From Candidatus Rifleibacteriota bacterium (GTDB lineage Bacteria; Muiribacteriota; Ozemobacteria; Ozemobacterales; Ozemobacteraceae): a stretch of 64,000 bases of DNA. Below are positions 34,629-42,708 of the stretch, in pieces. Every line of letters starts with the position of its first letter. Within the stretch, counting starts at the first letter, position 1. The stretch spans positions 62,001 to 126,000 of the forward strand of contig JAAYVD010000053.1 of the NCBI GenBank assembly GCA_012517355.1, written 5' to 3'. The position numbers were made by a program, and so were the translations under genes. The notes beneath the pieces were generated by a model. The model ran no database searches. It had not been told where the DNA came from and was given only the letters and a program-made list of their open reading frames with translations.

Positions 34629-36161
34629 TCACCGGCTTTCACCCGCCGCCGGGACGCCCATCATCCGTCGCCGGATGCGAAAGACCCACGGCACGATGAC
34701 CAGATGGACGACAAGATACCCGAAACCCATCCCTTCCGCACCATGGGGGATGCCGAGCCCCAGGTTCGCCAGGGTGACGAGGACCGCGGCCGCCACCGAC
34801 ACCTCCATCATCGGCTCGGTGCGGAAGGCCCGCAGGCAGGTCGAAATGGGGATGGTGACGGCCTGCAGCACCACGCCTCCGAGGAACAGGGCGGTGGCCC
34901 CCGGCCCCAGCAGGCGTTCGGCGACCGGCAGGGCGAGATGGTTCACGCCGACCACCGCCGCCAGCAGCACCCCGCTGCCCACCACCACCACCCCGGTGGT
35001 GATGCGCATCATCCGCCCCAGCAGCCGTTCCACCTCCGCGTGCTCGCCGCGGGCGATCATGCCCCCGAACCGGGGCATCTGGGGGGCGTTCCAGATGTTG
35101 GCCACCGAGGTCAGGCCGTTGATCAGGCTCCAGGTCATGCCCATGCGGCCGGCCTCCGCCGCCCCGTGGAACCGGAACAGGACCGGAGTGAAGAGGGAAA
35201 AGCAGAAATAGCCGCTCACCCAGCTCACCGCGATCCGCCACTGCACCGGCCACAGCTCGTCCCGCCAGGACAAGGCGGGGCCGGCCGGCGCGCCGCCGGA
35301 GGCGTCCCCGGGCCCACCGGCAGCGGGCGGGGTCGGCGGAGTCGGCGGCGCTGGGTCGGCGGTCCCCTGTTGGCGCCCCGCATCGTGCTGGGCCGCGGGG
35401 CCGGCCGCCCCGCGGTCGGGGGTCTCCCCCGGCCCCCCCGGCTGGCAACAGGCCGCGCCCGTTGCGCCCACGGCACAGCGGTCGTCCCGCCCGGGGCGGG
35501 CCAGCGAGAGCAGGAACCGGGAATACCTGGCCAGCAGCAGCCCGGTGCCGACCGCCAGGCCGGTCGCCAGGCCGGCCGGCGCCGCCCACAGTTCCAGTCC
35601 CGTCCAGATGCCGGCCCAGGTGACGATGGTCGCGGCGAACCCCGCGAAGAACCGGAAGGTGTTGACATTGGGAAACTGCCCGCACCCCTCGAGGAGCGAC
35701 CAGCACGGCTGCAGGAAGACCGTGACGCCGGTCAGCAGGCAGAGACAGGTCCACGGCCCCGACCAGTCGACCCCGGCCCCCCGCGCCCGCAGGAACCAGC
35801 CGCCACCGGTCACCAGAAGGAGGGTCAGCAGCAGCGAGGCGACGCCGAACCAGCGGAAGACGATGCGGGCCAGTCCGGCCAGCCGCGCCCGGGCGGCGGG
35901 GTCGCCGGTGATGCCCCCGGCGGGGTCGAACCCGAGGTGCGCCCACTCGTGGGAGGCGAACTGGACGATCACCGTTCCCAGGCCCATCTCGGCGAACACC
36001 GACAGGGCCAGCAGCGAGGCGAACGTGAAGTGGAACCCCTGGACCTCGGGGGTGAACCGGCTGCCGATCAGGCTCAGCGTGACCGGGAGGGCCAGCACGT
36101 TCCAGGCCCGGGTGAGGATGCCGAACCCGACGCTGCGGTCGATCTCCAGGCGGGCGAGCAT
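34629..36161 (-). CDS. Polysaccharide flippase (Wzx/MATE-like) with a low-complexity loop insert
   Basis: About 510 residues with roughly twelve hydrophobic segments, as in lipid-linked oligosaccharide flippases. Its place in the sugar cluster supports that role: moving the undecaprenyl-linked glycan across the inner membrane. Between helices near residues 225 and 300 lies a 70-residue hydrophilic stretch rich in Gly, Pro and Ala (including PAPPTPPTPP) that is not expected in the family. ATG 36161 follows AGGAAGGGAG; GTG 36185 is also in frame but has no ribosome site. Confidence 0.82.
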   Translation of the reverse strand: MLARLEIDRSVGFGILTRAWNVLALPVTLSLIGSRFTPEVQGFHFTFASLLALSVFAEMGLGTVIVQFASHEWAHLGFDPAGGITGDPAARARLAGLARIVFRWFGVASLLLTLLLVTGGGWFLRARGAGVDWSGPWTCLCLLTGVTVFLQPCWSLLEGCGQFPNVNTFRFFAGFAATIVTWAGIWTGLELWAAPAGLATGLAVGTGLLLARYSRFLLSLARPGRDDRCAVGATGAACCQPGGPGETPDRGAAGPAAQHDAGRQQGTADPAPPTPPTPPAAGGPGDASGGAPAGPALSWRDELWPVQWRIAVSWVSGYFCFSLFTPVLFRFHGAAEAGRMGMTWSLINGLTSVANIWNAPQMPRFGGMIARGEHAEVERLLGRMMRITTGVVVVGSGVLLAAVVGVNHLALPVAERLLGPGATALFLGGVVLQAVTIPISTCLRAFRTEPMMEVSVAAAVLVTLANLGLGIPHGAEGMGFGYLVVHLVIVPWVFRIRRRMMGVPAAGESR

Positions 36162-36213
36162 CCCTGCCACTCCCTTCCTGCTCACGGCGGCGGCGCCGGC
36201 GACCGGGCGGGGG

Positions 36214-38130
36214 TCACTCGATGAACAGGAGCACCTGCCGCAGCTGCAGCTCCAGTTCCAGAGGCAGGGCCATGGGAATGGGCCGGATCGGCTCGGCGAC
36301 GTTGTGGACGGCCGACCGGATCCAGCCCAGCTGTCCGAGAAGGTAGGCGGCCAGGGCGCAGAACCGGCAGGCCTTGTGGTCGGGGAAGTTGAGTTCCTGG
36401 CAGGCCAGCGTCGAGATCTGGTCGAGGGGGCGCTTGCCGTTGGCGCGGTCCCAGAACCAGATGAGGAAGCGGTTGGCCTCGCGCAGCCTTGCCTTCAGCG
36501 ACGGCAGCGAGTTCTCGCGGTCGAACGGCAGCCACAGCGCCCGCCAGAAGGCATACAGCACGAGCCGCTTCACGGCGGCCGGCAGGGCGGGGGCGTTGCG
36601 CAGCGGCACGTCGTCGAGCAGGCTGCGCGGCACGAAGTTGATCTGGTGGTGGAAGGTGTCTTCGGGGGAGTCGGCCAGCAGACGGCCCTCGGTTCCGACC
36701 TGCCTGGCGAAGCCGGTGTCGGGATACGGGGTGGCGAACTGGCCGATGTAGAGCGGGAAAGGCAGCGGGTGGAAGAACTGGAACCAGGGCAACCCTTCCT
36801 GCATCCGGTCCAGGGCCCGCTTCTGCAGGTGGTAGCCGTTGATCGTCTCGCCGGGGTTCATCGCCATGCAGGTGTAGAGCGGGGCGAGCCCGGTCTCGCG
36901 CATCACCGCGTTGGCCTTCTGCACCTCGTCGAACCCCTGCTGCTTGTTGATGAACAGGTAGGTGTCGGGATTGGCGCTCTCCATGCCGATCTCGATGCCC
37001 ACGCAGCCCGCCCGCTTCATGAGGGGAAGGAGGTCGGCGTTGCGCACGAGGTGCTCGGCGCGGTCGAGGCAGACCCATTTGATGTCCATGCCCGCCTCGA
37101 GGACCCGGGTGCAGAACTCCCGGACGAACTCGCGGCCGAGGGTGAAGTTGTCGTCCCAGAAGTGGAAGAACCGGATCCCGTATTTCCGCCCGATCTCCTG
37201 CATCTCGGCCAGCACGTTGGCCGCCGACCGCCATTTCACCTTGCGTTCCCACAGCACCGGCGAGACGCAGAAGGAACAGTCGTAGGGGCACCCGCGGGAG
37301 GCGATGATCGGCAGCCGTTCCCCGCCCAGCACGTGGAGCGGCATGTCGTAGGCATGGATGTCCAGCAGGTCGAGGGCGGGGAAGGGAAGCCGGTCGAGAT
37401 CGCCGATCCTTTCCCGGCGCGGGTTCTGGCAGAAGCGGCCCTCGGCGTCGCGATACGCCAGGCCCCGGATCGCCGGCCAGCGGCCGGGGTCGCCGTCCAC
37501 CATGGCCCGAAGCAGCTCGGCGAACGTCTCCTCGCCCTCGAACATCACCACCGCGTCGGCGATCGCGGCCGCCTCCCCGGGGCGCACCGAGGGATGGACC
37601 CCGCCCAGCACGACCTTCACCCCAGGCATCTCCTGGCGGATCCCCTGCACCAGGCGCTGCACGAAGGGGAACTGCACGGTCCAGCTGGTGATGCCCACCG
37701 CGTCGACCCGGTGCCGCCGCAGCAGGGACAGGCATTCGAACAGGTTCAGGTCGTTCAGCTGGGCATCCAGGATGGCGCCGTTGACCCGGGGAACCTCGCG
37801 GCCGATGAAGGATGCCAGGTAGGCCAGGCCCAGGGGAACGATCCGCTTGTGGCGCCGGTTGGCCGGCAACGGCGGCTGGATCAGCACCAGCGTGAAGTCA
37901 TCGGCGGCCACCGGGCGGGCGAAGGTCAGTTCCCCGACCCGGCGCTCGTGGAACAGGTCCCGGAGGTTGCGATCGGGCGGGGCCCCCAACACGTGGCCCA
38001 CCCCGATCCGGAACAACTCCTTGAGGGCGTGGACGAAGGGAAGCTGCTGCAGCTTCAGCCCCCACGCCGAGTTCTTCCAGCGGTAGACCCGTCCGAAGAG
38101 TTCCTTGATCACGTTCCGCCCTTTCCGCAT
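36214..38130 (-). CDS. B12-binding domain radical SAM protein
   Basis: A 638-residue protein. The N-terminal cobalamin-binding-like Rossmann domain (about 80-215, VKVVLGGVHPSVRP) is followed by a radical SAM domain with the CxxxCxxC cluster motif at C281, C285 and C288 (RGCPYDCSFC), and a C-terminal helical part of about 200 residues. Relatives perform difficult methylations or rearrangements. In a surface-sugar cluster the target could be a sugar, a lipid carrier or a lipid A part. It is the first gene of the run, with an extended -10 at 38186-38191. The start is 38130 (ATG); GTG 38112 is an alternative. Confidence 0.85.
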   Translation of the reverse strand: MRKGRNVIKELFGRVYRWKNSAWGLKLQQLPFVHALKELFRIGVGHVLGAPPDRNLRDLFHERRVGELTFARPVAADDFTLVLIQPPLPANRRHKRIVPLGLAYLASFIGREVPRVNGAILDAQLNDLNLFECLSLLRRHRVDAVGITSWTVQFPFVQRLVQGIRQEMPGVKVVLGGVHPSVRPGEAAAIADAVVMFEGEETFAELLRAMVDGDPGRWPAIRGLAYRDAEGRFCQNPRRERIGDLDRLPFPALDLLDIHAYDMPLHVLGGERLPIIASRGCPYDCSFCVSPVLWERKVKWRSAANVLAEMQEIGRKYGIRFFHFWDDNFTLGREFVREFCTRVLEAGMDIKWVCLDRAEHLVRNADLLPLMKRAGCVGIEIGMESANPDTYLFINKQQGFDEVQKANAVMRETGLAPLYTCMAMNPGETINGYHLQKRALDRMQEGLPWFQFFHPLPFPLYIGQFATPYPDTGFARQVGTEGRLLADSPEDTFHHQINFVPRSLLDDVPLRNAPALPAAVKRLVLYAFWRALWLPFDRENSLPSLKARLREANRFLIWFWDRANGKRPLDQISTLACQELNFPDHKACRFCALAAYLLGQLGWIRSAVHNVAEPIRPIPMALPLELELQLRQVLLFIE

Positions 38131-38185
38131 TCCCCGGGGACATCCCCTGAACTGGAGCACGCCCCGGGATCTTTGGGTCCCGGCC

Positions 38186-38191
38186 AGTATA
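38186..38191 (-). promoter_or_regulatory. Extended -10 of the sugar cluster promoter (minus strand)
   Basis: TGG followed by TATACT on the minus strand, about 56 bases before the radical SAM start at 38130. No good -35 is seen, as is common for extended -10 promoters. It faces away from the plus-strand promoter 14 bases away, so the two may compete or share regulation. Confidence 0.5.
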
Positions 38192-38204
38192 CCAGAATCC
38201 GCGG

Positions 38205-38210
38205 TATAAT
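38205..38210 (+). promoter_or_regulatory. -10 element of the GT4 gene promoter
   Basis: A perfect TATAAT, 26 bases before ATG 38236, with AGGAGGT (38220-38226) as ribosome site. The -35 is weak. It is divergent from the sugar cluster promoter. Confidence 0.55.
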
Positions 38211-38235
38211 GGACCCGCCAGGAGGTCCTCACCGC

Positions 38236-39711
38236 ATGCCCCGCCCGACCGCCCCAACGCCGTCCGCCGGCCTGCCCCCCGCCGGCCCGTCGGGCCGACG
38301 CCGGCGTCTCGCCTTCCTCCACCTGACCTTCACCTGGCCGCCCCGGGGCGGGGCGGGGGTCGACGTCCACGAGATCCTGTCCCGCCTGCGGGACCGGTAC
38401 GAGGTCTGCCTGTTCGTCCCGGTGTTCTCGGTGGGATTCCGGCGCTTCCGGACCGACCGCCCCCTGCCCTACCGGGTGGTCACGCTGCCCTTCCACCCCT
38501 GGACCTACACGGTCACCGGCGTGAAACGGGCCTTTCGACAGGCGGTCGACGCATTCCGGCCCGACCTCGTGATCGTCGGGGACGCCTGGACGATGAAACC
38601 CCACCTGGTCGAGGCCATGGCCGGCTACCCGGTCGTCTCGCGGTATTACGCCTACGAAAGCCTCTGCCTGATCCGCAACGGCCAGTTGTTCCGCCACGGC
38701 GCCCCCTGTCCCAACCACCTGCTGCGCGACCCGGTGACCTGCCGCGCCTGCGCGCTGGCCTGGATCACCGACTCGCTCGTGCACCGGCGGCTCGACCAGG
38801 CGGCCCCCCTGCACGAACTGGTGATGGCCGGGGCGCTCCTGCCGTCCTTCCCCGCCACGGTGCGCAGGAGCCTGCACAGCGCCTGGCAGGTCATCGGCTA
38901 CAACTCCCTCCTGGCCGGCCTCGTGGCCCCGCACAACCCCCGGGTCCACCTCCTGCATTCCGGGCCCGGTTTCGACCCCCGCCCGCCGGCAACCAACGCC
39001 GGCCCCGGCTCCACTCCCAGCCCCGGCTCCACCCCCAGCCCCGGCTCCGCTCCCAGCCCAGGCTCCGCTCCCAGCCCCGGCTCCACCCCCAGCCCCGGCT
39101 CCGCTCCCAGCCCCGGCTCCGCTCCCAGCCCCGGCTCCACCCCCACCCCCAGCCGCCCGCCCTGGCTCGCCACCCTCGACGGGCTCAAAGCCCGGGGCCG
39201 GCGCCTCGTCCTGGTGCCGGGCCGGCTGGACGACCCCGCCAAGGGCGGCGCTTTCGCCCGCGCGGTCGCCGCCCGGGTGGCCGCCGCCCACCCGGACGTC
39301 TGCTTCGTCTTCACCGGGAACCGGTCCCCTGCCCCCGCCTGGGAGGTCCATCTCGGCTGGGTGCCGGGCACGGAGATGCCCAGGCTGTACCGGGCCACCC
39401 ACCTCTGTTTCGTGCCGTCCCTCTGGCCCGAGCCGCAGGGCATCGTCGCCGTCGAGGCCTTTTCCCTGGGCCGGAAGGTCGTCGCGGCGGCGGTCGGCGG
39501 CCTCCGCGATCTCGTCGCCACCCAGCCTGGCGGGTGGGTGTTCCCCCCGGGCCAGGTGGAACCCGCCGCCCAGGCCATTCTCGCCGCCCTCGCCGCGCCC
39601 GCCCCTCCCCACGGGCCGCCGGCCGCCGGCCCGCTCGCCGCCTACACCTGGGAAGCCATCCTGGCGCGCTTCATCGACATCATCGAGGCGGACGACACGG
39701 CCCCCGGTTGA
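38236..39711 (+). CDS. GT4-like glycosyltransferase with a PGSTPS repeat linker
   Basis: A 491-residue GT-B protein. The N-terminal domain (LHLTFTWPPRGGAGVDVHE) and the C-terminal domain (LVLVPGRLDDPAKGG, then LWPEPQGIVAVEAFSLG with the ExxxxxE nucleotide-sugar motif) match glycosyltransferase group 1/GT4. Between them, residues 257-304 are eight tandem six-residue repeats (PGSTPS or PGSAPS), coded by perfect 18-bp units. They form an extended hinge unlike ordinary GT4 linkers. The strong ribosome site fixes the start. It lies divergently beside the sugar cluster and probably contributes to the same glycan. Confidence 0.83.
   Translation: MPRPTAPTPSAGLPPAGPSGRRRRLAFLHLTFTWPPRGGAGVDVHEILSRLRDRYEVCLFVPVFSVGFRRFRTDRPLPYRVVTLPFHPWTYTVTGVKRAFRQAVDAFRPDLVIVGDAWTMKPHLVEAMAGYPVVSRYYAYESLCLIRNGQLFRHGAPCPNHLLRDPVTCRACALAWITDSLVHRRLDQAAPLHELVMAGALLPSFPATVRRSLHSAWQVIGYNSLLAGLVAPHNPRVHLLHSGPGFDPRPPATNAGPGSTPSPGSTPSPGSAPSPGSAPSPGSTPSPGSAPSPGSAPSPGSTPTPSRPPWLATLDGLKARGRRLVLVPGRLDDPAKGGAFARAVAARVAAAHPDVCFVFTGNRSPAPAWEVHLGWVPGTEMPRLYRATHLCFVPSLWPEPQGIVAVEAFSLGRKVVAAAVGGLRDLVATQPGGWVFPPGQVEPAAQAILAALAAPAPPHGPPAAGPLAAYTWEAILARFIDIIEADDTAPG
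39004..39147 (+). repeat. 18-bp tandem repeat inside the GT4 gene
   Basis: Eight consecutive 18-bp units (CCCGGCTCCACCCCCAGC and close variants), each coding six residues. The units differ mainly by ACC/ACT or GCT at one codon. Copy number is likely to vary between strains because the units are nearly identical. Confidence 0.95.
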
Positions 39712-39732
39712 CCCGCGTGGGTGCCCCGCTGG

Positions 39733-39761
39733 TTGTCATCCCCGGCCATTTCCAATACACT
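39733..39761 (+). promoter_or_regulatory. Promoter of the SpoIIE phosphatase pair, probably leaderless
   Basis: TTGTCA (39733-39738) and TACACT (39756-39761) are separated by exactly 17 bases. The ATG at 39769 starts 8 bases after the -10, so the message would begin at the start codon; no ribosome site is present. The same spacing occurs at 24-60. Confidence 0.65.
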
Positions 39762-39768
39762 GACGGGA

Positions 39769-42708
39769 ATGGCTCAGGACGCACCATCCGGAACCACCGC
39801 CCTCCCCTCGCCTGCCGCTCACGGGCCCGCCGAGAACGGCGGCTCACCGATCGGCGGCATTCCCGGATGGGTCCGCGCCGCTTTCGTCCTGTTCCCCTTC
39901 CTGCTGGCGATGGCCGGCCAGGCCATCCTGACGGGGGGGGAGGGCGACCAGGCCCGTCTGGCCGCCGAACACCACCTCGACACGCTCCTCAGCCAGGTCG
40001 AGGCGGCGCGTGACCCCCACGAACACTTCACCCGGTTCTTCCGGCGACTGGAGGACCGGACCTTCGCCGCCAGCGAACCCCAGGAACTGTGGGACCACAT
40101 TCTCACCGCCCTGAAGGAGCGCTATCCCGACCAGGTCCAGGGCGTGTTCCTCGACGGCGGGGGCAACCCGGTACCGGGCCTGACCGACCGCCCGACCGCC
40201 CGCACCCTGGCCCGCACCTTCTACCAGGCCTACCGCCGGTTCCGGGACGAGCACACGGAACTGCCTTCCCTCGCCCTCTCCTTCATCCGGAGCTACTTCG
40301 GCCAGTTCGTGCCGCAGGGATTCGCCATCCACGGCCAGCTGCTCTTCGCCGCCGGCCCGCCCCGGACCACCTTCATCTACCTGTCGGATGCCCACCCGCA
40401 AGGCATGTTCTTCCTGTTCTTCTCGCCCCGGACCTACCTGCGCACCCTGGCCCTCGAGGAGGAGATCGCCGCGGTCAGGCCCCGCGCCGAAGGGGCCCGC
40501 CTGGGCCTCGCCCTCACCGGGGAGAGCGGGTCGCGCCTCTGGCGCCGGCTGGGCCTTCCCGGCTCCCGGTTCGCCGCCCACTGGCGGCAGCTCAACCATG
40601 CCGCGCCATGCCGCCTGTGGGAAGGGCCGACCCTGGTGGCCCGCCGTCTGGTCTTTCCCGGGGTCTGGGTCGTCGGCCGGCTGGATGTGCCGCCCCGGGC
40701 CCTGCATCCCGGCGAGGTCCGTCCCTTCCTGGTGGCGTTGGCCCTGGTGGCGTTGGCCCTGTTCCCTCTCGGGCCGCTTGCCTCCTTGTTGTCCTGGCTC
40801 GCCGGGTCGGTGCGGCTCGAGCTGCTCGCCGCCTTCCTGTATTCGGCGGGGGTCCCCCTCCTGGTCATGGGCCTGACGGCGCATTCCTACCTGGCCGACC
40901 GGCGGGAGGTTCTCGTGGCAGCCTCCCATCGGGCCATGGAAGCGACGCTGATGGGGTTCGACGGCCGCTTCCGCCTCCATCTGACCCGGCTGGAGGACGA
41001 CCTCCGGCGACTCTATTACGCCCGCCCCAGCGCCCCCCCCGACGGGTTCGCCGATTTCCGGAACCGGTTCGCCGACTGGCATGCCGCCTTCGGGTTCGAC
41101 AGCTGCTACATCTTCGACCGCCACGGGGCGACCGCCTTCCAGTTCCAGGACCCCACCGCGGGAGCCGTGAGTCCCAACACCCGGCAAGCCCTGGGCCGCG
41201 TCGCCCGGCAGTATGCCCTGCAGCAGGACCGGGAAGTCCGGGAAGCGGAGGGAACCGCCTCCAGTCCGGTTGCCGCCAGATCGATCGACGAGTTCAGCGA
41301 GACCCCGATGCCCATCGACCTGTTGTTCTTCAACGAGATGAAATCGGGTCACTTGCGGTTCTACCTGTACTGTTTCCCCCTCGGCACCGCCGACAACCGG
41401 GTCACCCACTACGGGTTCCTGGTCTGGGACACCGACCGCATGGAGCGGAACTACCTCCAGGCGGAACTCGGCCGCCTGTCACGCCGCGCCGGGGGCGGGG
41501 AGTTCTTCGCCTGGTCACCCCTCCGCCGGGGTGAAGAGTTCCCGCCCGACTTCCGGCACCGGCGGCTGGTGGCCCCGGCCATGGCCAAGGTGTCCTCCCG
41601 CTCCCGCAGCCATCGAACGGTTCTCTCGGGCCGCCAGGGAACCTACCTCCTGACCGGGCTGCGTTGCACCTCCCTCTCCCGATTCTCCCTCCTGGGCCTG
41701 GTTGCCGACCAGCCCATCCTGGCCGAGATCGCCGGCCTGCGCTGGAACATCGCCTTCATCGCCCTGGTCATCGCCGGGGTCAGCGTCATCATCGGCGTCC
41801 TCCTCGCGGGCTTCTTCCTCGTGCCGATCCGCCGCCTGACCGAGGGCATGGCCGCCATCGCCGGCCGCCGCTTCGACACCCGCATCCCGGTGACCTCGGC
41901 CGACGAGCTGGGGGGGCTCGCCACCCTGTTCAACGATGCCCTGGCCGACCTGCAGGATCTCGAACTGGCCAGGACCGTCCAGGAACACCTGTTCCCCAAG
42001 ACCTCCCTGACCGCGGGAGGCTGGGAAGCGGCGGGGGCCTGCTGGCCGGCCAGCCAGGTCGGGGGCGATTTCTTCGATTTCCACCCCGGCCCCGACGGCC
42101 GGCTCCGGCTGGTGATCGGTGACGTCTCCGGCCACGGGGTCGGCGCCGCCCTCGTCGTGGCCCTGGTCAAGGCCGCCCTGGGCCACCCCGCCACCCCGGC
42201 CGACCCCGCCGGGGCACTGACCTGCCTGAACGGCCTGCTCGGGTCCATCTTGCAACGCAAAAAAATGATGAGTTGCGCCCTCGCCTCCTTCGACCCCGCC
42301 GCCGGCTCCCTCGCCCTGGCCAATGCCGGCCAGACCTACCCCGTCCTCGTCACCCCCGACGGGGCGACCTTTCTCGAGGCGCGGGGCTACCCGCTGGGCA
42401 GCTCCCGCCGGTGGAAGGCCGCCGACCTGCGGATCGACCTCCCGGCCGGCGCGGCCGTGGTCTTCTACACCGACGGCCTGGTCGAGGCCACCGCCGTCGA
42501 TGGCTCCCCCGTCGGCTACGGGCGGTTCCTCGAAACCCTGCCCGGCCTGATCGGAACCGACGCCGCGGCCACCGTGGCGGCCCTGCGGGCCTGGCACCTC
42601 GCCCTCGCCCCCCGCCAGCCCCCGGCCGACGACATCACCCTCCTGGTCCTGCAAAAGCGGCGTTCCCCGCCGCCCCTCGCCGCGGCCCCCACCGGAGCGC
42701 CCGCATGA
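39769..42708 (+). CDS. Membrane receptor SpoIIE-type PP2C phosphatase (first of a tandem pair)
   Basis: A 979-residue sensor phosphatase. A first membrane helix (about 32-50) precedes an extracytoplasmic region, then a pair of helices (about 322-375), a second large extracytoplasmic sensor region, another helix (about 660-685), a HAMP linker (about 686-735) and a C-terminal SpoIIE/PP2C domain. Metal-binding Asp motifs are GGDFFDF (765-771) and GDVSGHG (Asp785). Such phosphatases usually act on anti-sigma-factor antagonists; no such partner is encoded here. The start ATG overlaps no gene and is set by the promoter at 39733-39761. Confidence 0.88.
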   Translation: MAQDAPSGTTALPSPAAHGPAENGGSPIGGIPGWVRAAFVLFPFLLAMAGQAILTGGEGDQARLAAEHHLDTLLSQVEAARDPHEHFTRFFRRLEDRTFAASEPQELWDHILTALKERYPDQVQGVFLDGGGNPVPGLTDRPTARTLARTFYQAYRRFRDEHTELPSLALSFIRSYFGQFVPQGFAIHGQLLFAAGPPRTTFIYLSDAHPQGMFFLFFSPRTYLRTLALEEEIAAVRPRAEGARLGLALTGESGSRLWRRLGLPGSRFAAHWRQLNHAAPCRLWEGPTLVARRLVFPGVWVVGRLDVPPRALHPGEVRPFLVALALVALALFPLGPLASLLSWLAGSVRLELLAAFLYSAGVPLLVMGLTAHSYLADRREVLVAASHRAMEATLMGFDGRFRLHLTRLEDDLRRLYYARPSAPPDGFADFRNRFADWHAAFGFDSCYIFDRHGATAFQFQDPTAGAVSPNTRQALGRVARQYALQQDREVREAEGTASSPVAARSIDEFSETPMPIDLLFFNEMKSGHLRFYLYCFPLGTADNRVTHYGFLVWDTDRMERNYLQAELGRLSRRAGGGEFFAWSPLRRGEEFPPDFRHRRLVAPAMAKVSSRSRSHRTVLSGRQGTYLLTGLRCTSLSRFSLLGLVADQPILAEIAGLRWNIAFIALVIAGVSVIIGVLLAGFFLVPIRRLTEGMAAIAGRRFDTRIPVTSADELGGLATLFNDALADLQDLELARTVQEHLFPKTSLTAGGWEAAGACWPASQVGGDFFDFHPGPDGRLRLVIGDVSGHGVGAALVVALVKAALGHPATPADPAGALTCLNGLLGSILQRKKMMSCALASFDPAAGSLALANAGQTYPVLVTPDGATFLEARGYPLGSSRRWKAADLRIDLPAGAAVVFYTDGLVEATAVDGSPVGYGRFLETLPGLIGTDAAATVAALRAWHLALAPRQPPADDITLLVLQKRRSPPPLAAAPTGAPA

